Positions 16,030-22,177 of a stretch of DNA of 62,726 nucleotides are shown here, piece by piece. The stretch comes from Halorubrum tebenquichense DSM 14210 (GTDB lineage Archaea; Halobacteriota; Halobacteria; Halobacteriales; Haloferacaceae). The DNA is taken from positions 1 through 62,726 of the forward strand of contig NZ_AOJD01000032.1 of the NCBI RefSeq assembly GCF_000337415.1. Reading direction: 5' to 3'. Positions within the stretch are counted from its first letter, which is position 1, and each line of letters starts with the position of its first letter. The position numbers were made by a program, and so were the translations under genes. Under the pieces are notes generated by a model, which saw only the letters and a program-made list of their open reading frames with translations, made no database searches and had not been told where the DNA came from.

Positions 16030-16388
16030 AGGTCGACCTCCTTCGTCGGGACGATCACAGCGGCCTCCCGGCCCTCCTCGAAGTGAGCGGCGACCGGAAC
16101 CCATGGCGCGTCGATGTCGTCACCGCGATCGTGGTTTGACCAGTCGTAGGTCGACACCTCGGCGTGCTCGGGAGCGATCGCGAGGACGTACGGGCCAGAG
16201 CGATACCCGCGGACAGGGACCGTCGAGTGACGGACAGCCCGAATGTGTTTCCCGGCGATCCGCCGGCGTGGGACCGGATGCGTGCCGAGCGTGTCGGCGA
16301 CGACATCCTTCGTGAACGGACAGGCAGCGACACGACCGCCGCCTCGATAGCGCGCGATGGGACGCCGGAGAAGCGGTTCCGCCGACAT
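16026..16388 (-). CDS. Unrecognised 120-aa protein
   Basis: ATG at 16388 lies in an ATGA overlap with the nuclease gene and has GGAGGT before it; it ends in a GTGA overlap with the large winged-helix gene. The protein is basic in its first half (RRPIARYRGGGRVAACPF) and strand-rich in the second (AAVIVPTKEVDL at the end). No motif recognised. It probably works with one of the two flanking DNA-acting proteins. Confidence 0.65.
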   Translation of the reverse strand: MSAEPLLRRPIARYRGGGRVAACPFTKDVVADTLGTHPVPRRRIAGKHIRAVRHSTVPVRGYRSGPYVLAIAPEHAEVSTYDWSNHDRGDDIDAPWVPVAAHFEEGREAAVIVPTKEVDL

Positions 16389-16870
16389 CACTCGACCTCC
16401 GTGGGGTCGAAGATGTTGCTCCACGCGAGCTGCGCCTTCCGACCGCGGCCATCCAGTTCGTCGCGCCAGCTGGCGTTCGCGTCGACGAGGCCGCCGACGC
16501 TCCGCGCCGGGACGATCTTCATCGCGATGGGTTCCCGGGCGGGGCGGGGCTCGCAGACGAGGAAGCAGTAGACACCGCGTCGCTCGACGAGCGCCTCGTG
16601 TTGGCTCTCGCGGAGCTTGTAGCGACCGCGGCGCTGAGCGGTGGTCTGGACGACCATCGCGCTCTTGATCTCGACCGGGAGCCCGGCCTCGACGACGCAG
16701 AGGCCAGCGAACGGCAGGTCGTCACGCGGGAAGATGGCGGTCTCGGCGACAGCGTCCCAGTGTTCCTCGCCGGACGTGGGTTCGAGCTCGCCGACGGCGT
16801 CGAGGACGTGATGCTCGGCGTTGTGGCCCGCGCGCTTCGCGGCGGCGAGGGGGTCCTGACTCCCGCTCAT
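16388..16870 (-). CDS. PD-(D/E)XK-type nuclease
   Basis: 160 aa, ATG at 16870. The pattern is that of a Holliday-junction-resolvase-like or related small nuclease: helix with Glu19 (AGHNAEHHVL), a strand with Asp50/51 (FPRDDLPFAG), then VEIKSA with Glu67 and Lys69, followed by RGRYKLRESQHEAL and a hydrophobic strand (GVYCFLVCE). Such enzymes cut branched or double-stranded DNA; here it could process replication intermediates of the element or attack competing DNA. It overlaps both neighbours by ATGA. Frames that start further upstream are out of register with the previous gene's end. Confidence 0.72.
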   Translation of the reverse strand: MSGSQDPLAAAKRAGHNAEHHVLDAVGELEPTSGEEHWDAVAETAIFPRDDLPFAGLCVVEAGLPVEIKSAMVVQTTAQRRGRYKLRESQHEALVERRGVYCFLVCEPRPAREPIAMKIVPARSVGGLVDANASWRDELDGRGRKAQLAWSNIFDPTEVE

Positions 16871-17022
16871 CGGTCCAACCTCGCGGGCATGCGGATGTCG
16901 CGAGCGCTGGTCCAGGGCCGGATGCGGGCGGCACCGCCGCCGTAGGCCCAGACGGTAGCACCGAGGAGGTGCTCGCGAGCGATCGACGCACGATCGACAC
17001 CGTCGGTGGATCGATCGCTCAC
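16867..17022 (-). CDS. 51-aa basic protein
   Basis: GTG at 17022 overlaps the preceding stop (GTGA) with AGGTGG upstream; it ends in an ATGA overlap with the nuclease gene. The longer frame to 17130 lies inside the previous gene and is rejected. The product is basic with a GGGAARIRPW segment. No family recognised. Confidence 0.55.
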   Translation of the reverse strand: MSDRSTDGVDRASIAREHLLGATVWAYGGGAARIRPWTSARDIRMPARLDR

Positions 17023-17510
17023 GCGGAACCACCTGCCCACTTCGCGAGCGTATGCTGTTCTTCGGTTTCCGCCACCGCGAAGTCCATCTTGTCGTCGGTA
17101 TCGATCTGGTGGACATCGGCGAGATGCCATCCGAACGCGTTCCCTGACGGGAACCTCTCGTTACAGAGGCTACATCGCTGATGTTCGGAGATCTCGATAA
17201 CGACCGGCTCGGGTTCTCCGAGCTCGTCGCGCCGGACGTAGTGCCAGCCGTCGAACTGCGGGTGATCGGCGATAGCGCGGCTTAGACGGTTCCGAAGTAC
17301 CTCATCGACCTGGTAGAGCCCACGTTTCCACTGTCCGAGGTCCTCGGAGTAGTGGAGGTGTTCCAACCGTCCATGCGGGCCGCGGAACAGGTAGTCGTCC
17401 GAGGTAGCCCACTCGTCGAGGACGCACACTCCGAGGTCGGCGGAGATTGTATCGAGGATCTCCGCGGTGAGCTGATCGGCTCCGTCTCCGGATCGCTCAC
17501 TCGGGGGCAT
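17019..17510 (-). CDS. C2H2 zinc-finger protein
   Basis: 163 aa from the ATG at 17510 with GAGGTGG upstream. Near the C-terminus is a classical finger, C113-x2-C116-x12-H129-x4-H134 (RCSLCNERFPSGNAFGWHL). The rest is acidic and contains Tyr/His-rich strands (RLEHLHYSEDLGQWKRGLY). Single C2H2 fingers are frequent in haloarchaeal viruses and plasmids and usually bind DNA or protein. It overlaps the preceding 59-aa gene by 14 bp and the next gene by 4 bp. Confidence 0.72.
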   Translation of the reverse strand: MPPSERSGDGADQLTAEILDTISADLGVCVLDEWATSDDYLFRGPHGRLEHLHYSEDLGQWKRGLYQVDEVLRNRLSRAIADHPQFDGWHYVRRDELGEPEPVVIEISEHQRCSLCNERFPSGNAFGWHLADVHQIDTDDKMDFAVAETEEQHTLAKWAGGSA

Positions 17511-17676
17511 AGACCACCTCAACCTCGTCAATGTCTTTCTCCTCGCCGTTGTCGAGTTTGACCCACCGGTTATCGACGACAGCCACAACGCGGCCGTCTG
17601 CGATCCCCCGACCGTCGTCGGGATCCCACGCAACGATAGCACCCTGTTCAATCTCTCCGTCGGACTGATCGCTCAC
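17497..17676 (-). CDS. 59-aa small beta-barrel-like protein
   Basis: GTG at 17676, with GGAGGTGA upstream and a GTGA overlap with the preceding gene; stop at 17497. The strand pattern (GAIVAWDP, RVVAVVDNRWVKLDNGEEKD) resembles small SH3-like barrels of the KOW/Tudor type. It would bind nucleic acid or a partner protein. No family can be assigned. Confidence 0.6.
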   Translation of the reverse strand: MSDQSDGEIEQGAIVAWDPDDGRGIADGRVVAVVDNRWVKLDNGEEKDIDEVEVVYAPE

Positions 17677-18221
17677 GGCCGGTCACCTCCGTAGAGCGCG
17701 GCCTGAGCGTCTGGATCCCAGCGGTAAACGCCCTCGTGGTCGCGGTACCACGCCACGAATTCACCGGCTCGCTTGCGCTCGACCTTGACGGATTCGACCG
17801 GGTCGAGGCGGCGGTCGACGGTCACGAACCGAACGGTCTCACCCTCTGGTTCGGCGCTGTCATACAGTGCGAGGCCGTCGACACCGAGCGCGACGCGGTT
17901 CATCCGCTCGCCGTCGACGCTGATCTGGTCGGGAACCTCGTCGATAGAGACGAAGCGCTGTCCTCGAACCGCGTACGTGTCCGGGTCGTCGACGTCGAGC
18001 GCTCGCATCTGCTCCCAGAGCTCCGGGTGCTGGTCGCAGAACCGAGCGAGGTGGAACGAGCAGAGCGCTTCGTCGCCGCCGAAGTGGGGCCACGCGACGC
18101 GGTAGACGGCGTCGTTGTCGCAGTGACCGGTCCCGCAGTCACCCTCGTCGATGGGACCGATGTCGGGTTCGAGCGGCGGCGCGCCCGAGGTCTCCCAGGC
18201 ACCGCGTCCGACGCGGCTCAT
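17673..18221 (-). CDS. Zinc-binding protein, 182 aa
   Basis: ATG at 18221, GGAGGG upstream. Putative zinc ligands are C29, C34, C54, H57, C62 and H65 (DCGTGHC ... ALCSFHLARFCDQH). The C-terminal half has a strand-rich region (GETVRFVTVDRRLDPVESVK) and a Trp/Tyr-rich end (FVAWYRDHEGVYRWDP). No family recognised. Both ends overlap neighbours (ATGA, GTGA), fixing the start. Confidence 0.68.
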   Translation of the reverse strand: MSRVGRGAWETSGAPPLEPDIGPIDEGDCGTGHCDNDAVYRVAWPHFGGDEALCSFHLARFCDQHPELWEQMRALDVDDPDTYAVRGQRFVSIDEVPDQISVDGERMNRVALGVDGLALYDSAEPEGETVRFVTVDRRLDPVESVKVERKRAGEFVAWYRDHEGVYRWDPDAQAALYGGDRP

Positions 18222-18475
18222 CGCTGCCCTCCGTCGGCTCGGGCGGCGTCGACGCGCTGCCCGCGGTTACGATTCGGTTGGTCGGCCGGGTCAGCGAGAT
18301 CGACGGTCTGTCCGGCGGCGCTCCCACGACTCACTCGGCGGAAGCAGTCGCACCCGAGACAGCGGTGGACGTCGCCGCGATCGTCGCCGAACACATCGGC
18401 GAATCGGTCGGAGACGTGACGGCCGCAGTTGCGGCACTCCTGCGCCTCGCGCTCGTCGACACGGAGGCGCATCAT
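18218..18475 (-). CDS. Zinc-ribbon protein, 85 aa
   Basis: The ATG at 18475 sits in an ATGA overlap with the 40-aa gene, 6 nt after GGAGGTG; a GTG further upstream is less likely. C14-x2-C17 and C39-x2-C42 (ECRNCGRH ... HRCLGCDCFR) make a zinc ribbon of the type seen in small nucleic-acid-binding proteins. The rest is a disordered polar tail. Confidence 0.65.
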   Translation of the reverse strand: MMRLRVDEREAQECRNCGRHVSDRFADVFGDDRGDVHRCLGCDCFRRVSRGSAAGQTVDLADPADQPNRNRGQRVDAARADGGQR

Positions 18476-18594
18476 GGCCGGCACCTCCCGTCATCGAGGG
18501 CGGGGCACTGTTCGTCCTCGTCACCTTCGTTGAGCGGAAGTCCGCAAAACTCGCAGCAGACCGGTTCGAGGACCGTATCCTCGGACGCGGTCAT
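18472..18594 (-). CDS. 40-aa zinc-finger microprotein, first gene of minus operon
   Basis: ATG at 18594 preceded by GAGGGGTGAG, a good Shine-Dalgarno. Cysteines 13, 14, 17, 30 and 38 (PVCCEFCGLP ... QCPALDDGRC) can bind one zinc. It leads the chain of nine coupled genes down to 14137. Small single-zinc proteins of this kind are common in haloarchaeal mobile elements. Confidence 0.6.
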   Translation of the reverse strand: MTASEDTVLEPVCCEFCGLPLNEGDEDEQCPALDDGRCRP

Positions 18595-18762
18595 GCCGTC
18601 TCACCCCTCTGAGGATCGCCCGACGGCAGCGATGCGCGTTCGGGACCGGAATGAAATCCGTTCTCCGAGGGGTTCGTTTCGAAAGTCGATTCTGCTGTTA
18701 CCGCCGTAGCGAAGGCTTTTGCTGTCGGTTTAGAAGCAACCGTTACGGCGGAGAAATCGGAA
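18595..18762. other. Junction spacer between element and tRNA
   Basis: 168 bp without a gene. ACCGCCGTAGC at about 18695 and GTTACGGCGG at about 18742 form an inverted repeat (CCGCCGTA / TACGGCGG) around AGCGAAGGCTTTTGCT, itself nearly palindromic. These may be arm sites for the integrase or an operator of the minus operon. No clear TATA box stands at leaderless distance from the ATG at 18594. Confidence 0.45.
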
Positions 18763-18787
18763 TGGACTCGCGGGGATTTGAACCCCG
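18763..18787 (-). other. Probable attachment site (tRNA 3' end)
   Basis: The last 25 nt of the tRNA (T arm, acceptor strand and discriminator) are the usual crossover segment for tyrosine integrases. The element lies on the 3' side of the tRNA gene, as expected. The matching copy should lie left of the window and cannot be seen, so the exact core is inferred. Confidence 0.5.
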
Positions 18788-18834
18788 GGCCTTCCCCGTG
18801 CCAGGGGGATGATCTACCACTGATCTACGAGCCC
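18763..18834 (-). tRNA. tRNA-Ala, anticodon GGC
   Basis: 72 nt that fold fully: acceptor GGGCTCG with CGAGTCC, D stem GATC/GATC, anticodon stem TCCCC/GGGGA with loop CTGGCAC (anticodon GGC), T arm CGGGG-TTCAAAT-CCCCG, discriminator A. CCA is not encoded. No intron. A TATA box (TTAATATATC on the coding strand) lies about 27-37 nt upstream. Confidence 0.95.
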
Positions 18835-18860
18835 TCGACGCACTCGTTCCTTCCCCGCTG

Positions 18861-18871
18861 GATATATTAAG
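18861..18871 (-). promoter_or_regulatory. TATA box of tRNA-Ala
   Basis: GATATATTAAG on the plus strand, about 27-37 nt before the tRNA 5' end. Because no obvious terminator follows the tRNA, this promoter could also feed the element's minus-strand operon. Confidence 0.6.
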
Positions 18872-18914
18872 GCCTTCGACTCGGCGACGCCATCGGCGTC
18901 GCGTTCGCGCCGTC

Positions 18915-19508
18915 TCAGATCCGGTCCGAGTCCACGTACACGTCGAGGTCGACGTCGCGGCTCGACCCCTCCAGATCGCGCACGGCGCGCTCGACCACGC
19001 GCTCCGCCTCGCTCCTGATGAGGGGAATCGCCTTCTTCAGCACCCAGTCGAACGAGACCAACCGCGGGAGGTCGAGCGCGTCGGAACTGGCCGATCCGGG
19101 GTCGAACTCGACTTCGAGCGCGACCTCGCAGGGCGCGTCGGCGTTCGCGTCGCTGTCGGCGTTCGCGTCGCTGTCGCCGCTCGGACCGTCGTCGCTCGCC
19201 TCCTCGTCAGCGTCGTCGGTCTCGGGGGGCGTCACCCGCCAGCAGCCGCCGGCGTCGATGTCCTTCGTGATCTCCCAGTCGATCCGCTCGGGTGGCTCGA
19301 CGCCGGTCACCTCCGAGCGCGCGGTGTAGGAGATCTTCCACCACGCGAAGGTGAGCGCGTAGCGGGTTCCGGGGCCGCCGTCGCCCGTCACGGTCCGGAC
19401 CTCGCTGAGGTACTCGGAGTAGTTCGCGTACCGCGGGAAATCGAGCAGGAAGTCGTACACCTCCTCGGGGTCGGCGTACACCTCCGTGCTCACGACGAGT
19501 TCGTCCAC
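18915..19508 (-). CDS. SRPBCC (START-like) family protein
   Basis: 197 aa. Residues 1-100 match a ligand-binding SRPBCC fold of the polyketide cyclase/coenzyme Q-binding type (VYADPEEVYDFLLDFPRYANY at the start, read as two parts of one motif). An acidic Asp/Asn/Ala repeat (residues about 110-128) interrupts the fold before its last strand and helix. These proteins bind hydrophobic ligands; the substrate is unknown. First chromosomal gene beyond the tRNA, so not part of the element. Confidence 0.8.
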   Translation of the reverse strand: MDELVVSTEVYADPEEVYDFLLDFPRYANYSEYLSEVRTVTGDGGPGTRYALTFAWWKISYTARSEVTGVEPPERIDWEITKDIDAGGCWRVTPPETDDADEEASDDGPSGDSDANADSDANADAPCEVALEVEFDPGSASSDALDLPRLVSFDWVLKKAIPLIRSEAERVVERAVRDLEGSSRDVDLDVYVDSDRI

Positions 19509-20009
19509 GTACGGGAGTTCGAGCCGCGCTTATTAAACCGTCCGGCGATACGTGGGCAGTTTCGTCGAGAGTGGCTCCGTGACCGGGACCGCCGAAGCCC
19601 CAGCCGTACGTGGCTAACTCCGACGCGAACGACTTCGTGACCGAGGCCCACGAAGCCCCAGTCGCGAGGGCTCGGTGCGCTCGCTGCGCTCCTCAGTCGC
19701 TCGTTTCACTCGCTCCTTTCGGTGCTTACGTCGCGCGCCTTCGCCCTCGCGACTGCCCCTTCGAGTCCCGCCCCGTACCGCTCCGCACGGCACCTCACAC
19801 CTCCCCAGCCTCGCCGCTCACGCCCTCCGGGCGTTCGCGGCGTCCCTCGCGCGTGCTGTTCGGCCGCGGAGCGGCCTCACAGGCACGCGCCACCGCTTCC
19901 GGTTCGCTCGTTCAGTGGTGAGGCAGGACCGGGGGTTCCCTCTCGTTCGAAACCCGGAACGAGACGCCGAAGCCGTCGGATACATGGGGTTCCCGGCGTT
20001 CGTACGCCC
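19509..20009. other. Intergenic region with dispersed repeat copy 1
   Basis: 501 bp between the SRPBCC gene and the ABC exporter. The repeat at 19651-19898 fills the middle. A shorter piece of the repeat start (ACCGCCGAAGCCCCAG) occurs at about 19588, before the full copy. Apparent reading frames here are products of the repeat's GC-rich composition. The segment from about 19900 to 20009 should hold the exporter promoter. Confidence 0.6.
19651..19898 (+). repeat. Dispersed structured repeat, copy 1
   Basis: About 250 bp similar to 56643-56900, same orientation. It opens with CAGTCGCGAGGGC, whose exact complement GCCCTCGCGACTG follows some 75 bp later, giving a long stem. Further on are ACGCCC-TCC-GGGCGT and a closing stem CGCGTGC (19850-19856) with GCACGCG (19883-19889) enclosing GGCCGC/GCGGCC. 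Either a structured RNA gene or a mobile palindromic DNA repeat. Confidence 0.7.
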
Positions 20010-22148
20010 ATGGCCGCAGACGATCGCAACGCCTTCGAAGTGTATCGCGACCGGGTCGACCGCCCGCTCGGGCGGCTGTTCCGCGAGTACGGCGCGCCCC
20101 AGGCGCACTGGCTCGTGATCGGGATGGTCGCCAACGTGATCGCCCGCGTCGCGGGGCTGATCCCCCCGGTCGTCCTCGGCGTCGCCATCGACGCCATCTT
20201 CACCGGCACGGGGCCCTACACGCTCCCGGTCGTCCCGGACGTCTGGCTGCCGACCGAGGAGGACGCGATGTTCCGGCTCTCGATGCTCCTCATCTTCGGG
20301 TCGTTCGTCGTGACCGGCGTGTTCACGTACGTCTACGGCATCGCCGCGAACAACTTCGCCCATCGCGTGATGCACGAGGTGCGAACCGACTCGTTCGACC
20401 AGATGCAGCGGCTCGACATGACGTTCTTCGACGAGAAGCAGACGGGAGAGGTCATGTCCGTGCTGAACAACGACGCGTCGAACCTGGAGGTCTTCCTCGA
20501 CAACGCCTTACAGAACTCCGCCCGGCTCGGCGTGATGGTGGTTGGCATCGCGGGCGTGTTGGTGTACTACAACTACGAACTCGCGGTCGTCACCCTCGCC
20601 GCCATCCCGCTGATGATCCTCCTCACGGTCTGGTTCATGCGGGCGGTCGAGCCGCGGTACGTCGCGCAGCGCTCGGTCGTCGGCGACCTCAACACCGCCC
20701 TCGAGAACGCGCTCTCGGGCGTCGAGCTGGTGAAGACCTCCAACACGGAGGACTACGAGAGCGAGCGCGTCGCGGACGCCTCCCACTCGTACTTCCGGCG
20801 GACGATGTCGATCCTCCGACTGAACTTCGTCTACCGGCCCGGGATGGAGCTGCTCGCCGGGCTGGCGTTCGCCGTCACGTTCGCGGTCGGCGGGTACTGG
20901 CTGGAAAACGGCGCTCCCGGGCCGTTCACGACGGAGCTGACAGTTGGGACGTTCGTCACGTTCATCCTCCTCACCCAGCAGTTCGTCGCCCCGCTCGCCG
21001 AGGTGTCGAACATCATCGACCAGTACGAGAACGCGAAGGCTTCCTGCGAGCGCGTGTTCGGCCTCCGCGACATCCCGGTCCGTATCGAGGACGCGGACGA
21101 CGCGATCGAACTCGGCGGCACGCGACGTGGCGACAGCTCGCGCAGCGACGGCGGTGGAGCGGGCGGCGACGGCAGCGCGCGACGCGACGGCGGCGCGACG
21201 CCCGCCGAGGGAGGCGACCACGGCGGCGTCGCCGGGGCGGTCGAGTACGACGACGTCTCCTTCGCGTATCCCGAGAACGCCCTGATGGACCCCGCCGACG
21301 CCGACGAACAGGTTCTCCGTGGCGTCTCCTTCTCGGCCGACCCCGGCGACACCGTCGCCTTGGTCGGCCCGACCGGCGCGGGGAAGTCGACGCTGCTCAA
21401 GCTCCTGCTCCGGCTCTACGACGTGACCGACGGCGCGATCTACGTCGACGGCCACGACGTCCGGGACGTGACCGTCGAGAGCCTCCGCTCGTCGGTCGGC
21501 TACGTCGCGCAAGACACCACGCTGTTCGACGGCACCATCGCCGAGAACATCCGCTACGGGCGGTTCACGCGGATCGGCGAGGACGGCGACCCCGGAGACG
21601 GCGACGGTAGAGGGAGCGACGAGGAGTCGATCCGCGAGCGCGTGATCGAGGCCGCGAAGGCCGCGGAGGCCCACGAGTTCATCTCCTCGCTGCCGAACGG
21701 CTACGAGACGCGGATCGGCGAGCGCGGCGTGAAGCTCTCCGGCGGCCAGCGCCAGCGGCTCGCGATCGCCCGGGTCGTGCTTCAGGACCCCGCAATCTTG
21801 ATCTTGGACGAGGCGACCTCGGCGGTCGACACGGAGACGGAGATGCTGATCCAGCGCTCGCTCGACCGGCTCGCGGCCGACCGGACCACCTTCGTCATCG
21901 CGCACCGCCTCTCGACGGTGACCGACGCCGACACCGCGCTCGTGTTGGAGGACGGCGCGGTCGTCGAGCGGGGGAGCCACGAGGACTTACTGGCCGAGGA
22001 CGGGCTGTACGCGAAGCTCTGGGGCGTCCAGGCCGGCGAGATAGACGAGCTCCCGGAGGAGTTCGTCGAGCGCGCCCGCGAGCGCCACGTTGAGCGCGCG
22101 GTCGAGCGGGCGACGGAGAGCGAGGTCGACTCCGAGACGCTGGAGTGA
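20010..22148 (+). CDS. ABC exporter, fused membrane and ATPase domains
   Basis: 712 aa; ATG at 20010 is chosen because the longer frame runs into the upstream repeat. An exporter-type six-helix membrane domain covers residues about 30-340 and the nucleotide-binding domain about 410-680, with Walker A GPTGAGKST, signature LSGGQRQR and Walker B ILILDEAT. A low-complexity Gly/Arg/Ser/Asp linker (about residues 370-410) separates them and is unlike most relatives. Half-transporter of the MsbA/multidrug type that would work as a dimer; substrate unknown. Confidence 0.92.
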   Translation: MAADDRNAFEVYRDRVDRPLGRLFREYGAPQAHWLVIGMVANVIARVAGLIPPVVLGVAIDAIFTGTGPYTLPVVPDVWLPTEEDAMFRLSMLLIFGSFVVTGVFTYVYGIAANNFAHRVMHEVRTDSFDQMQRLDMTFFDEKQTGEVMSVLNNDASNLEVFLDNALQNSARLGVMVVGIAGVLVYYNYELAVVTLAAIPLMILLTVWFMRAVEPRYVAQRSVVGDLNTALENALSGVELVKTSNTEDYESERVADASHSYFRRTMSILRLNFVYRPGMELLAGLAFAVTFAVGGYWLENGAPGPFTTELTVGTFVTFILLTQQFVAPLAEVSNIIDQYENAKASCERVFGLRDIPVRIEDADDAIELGGTRRGDSSRSDGGGAGGDGSARRDGGATPAEGGDHGGVAGAVEYDDVSFAYPENALMDPADADEQVLRGVSFSADPGDTVALVGPTGAGKSTLLKLLLRLYDVTDGAIYVDGHDVRDVTVESLRSSVGYVAQDTTLFDGTIAENIRYGRFTRIGEDGDPGDGDGRGSDEESIRERVIEAAKAAEAHEFISSLPNGYETRIGERGVKLSGGQRQRLAIARVVLQDPAILILDEATSAVDTETEMLIQRSLDRLAADRTTFVIAHRLSTVTDADTALVLEDGAVVERGSHEDLLAEDGLYAKLWGVQAGEIDELPEEFVERARERHVERAVERATESEVDSETLE

Positions 22149-22177
22149 CCGCCCGACCCGCCTGACTGCTTTTCGCG

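Larger units (their letters stand above)
1..18762. mobile_element. Integrated virus-like or plasmid-vesicle-like element, left end outside window
   Basis: Everything left of the tRNA-Ala 3' end looks like one integrated element. It has a tyrosine integrase at its left side, two long convergent operons of mostly unrecognised genes, and no housekeeping gene. The plus-strand operon is rich in membrane and secreted proteins and has one P-loop ATPase. The minus-strand operon is rich in small zinc-binding proteins and has a nuclease and a winged-helix protein. Many genes have Shine-Dalgarno sequences and 4-nt start/stop overlaps, unlike the leaderless chromosomal genes to the right. No terminase, portal, capsid or relaxase is recognisable. 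A pleolipovirus-like or plasmid-vesicle-like nature is inference. The left attachment site is not in the window. Confidence 0.85.

Noticed and set aside
19610-20118. Overlapping frames in the repeat region
   Set aside because: Produced by the repeat's composition; similar frames appear in the second copy, and they lack protein-like features.
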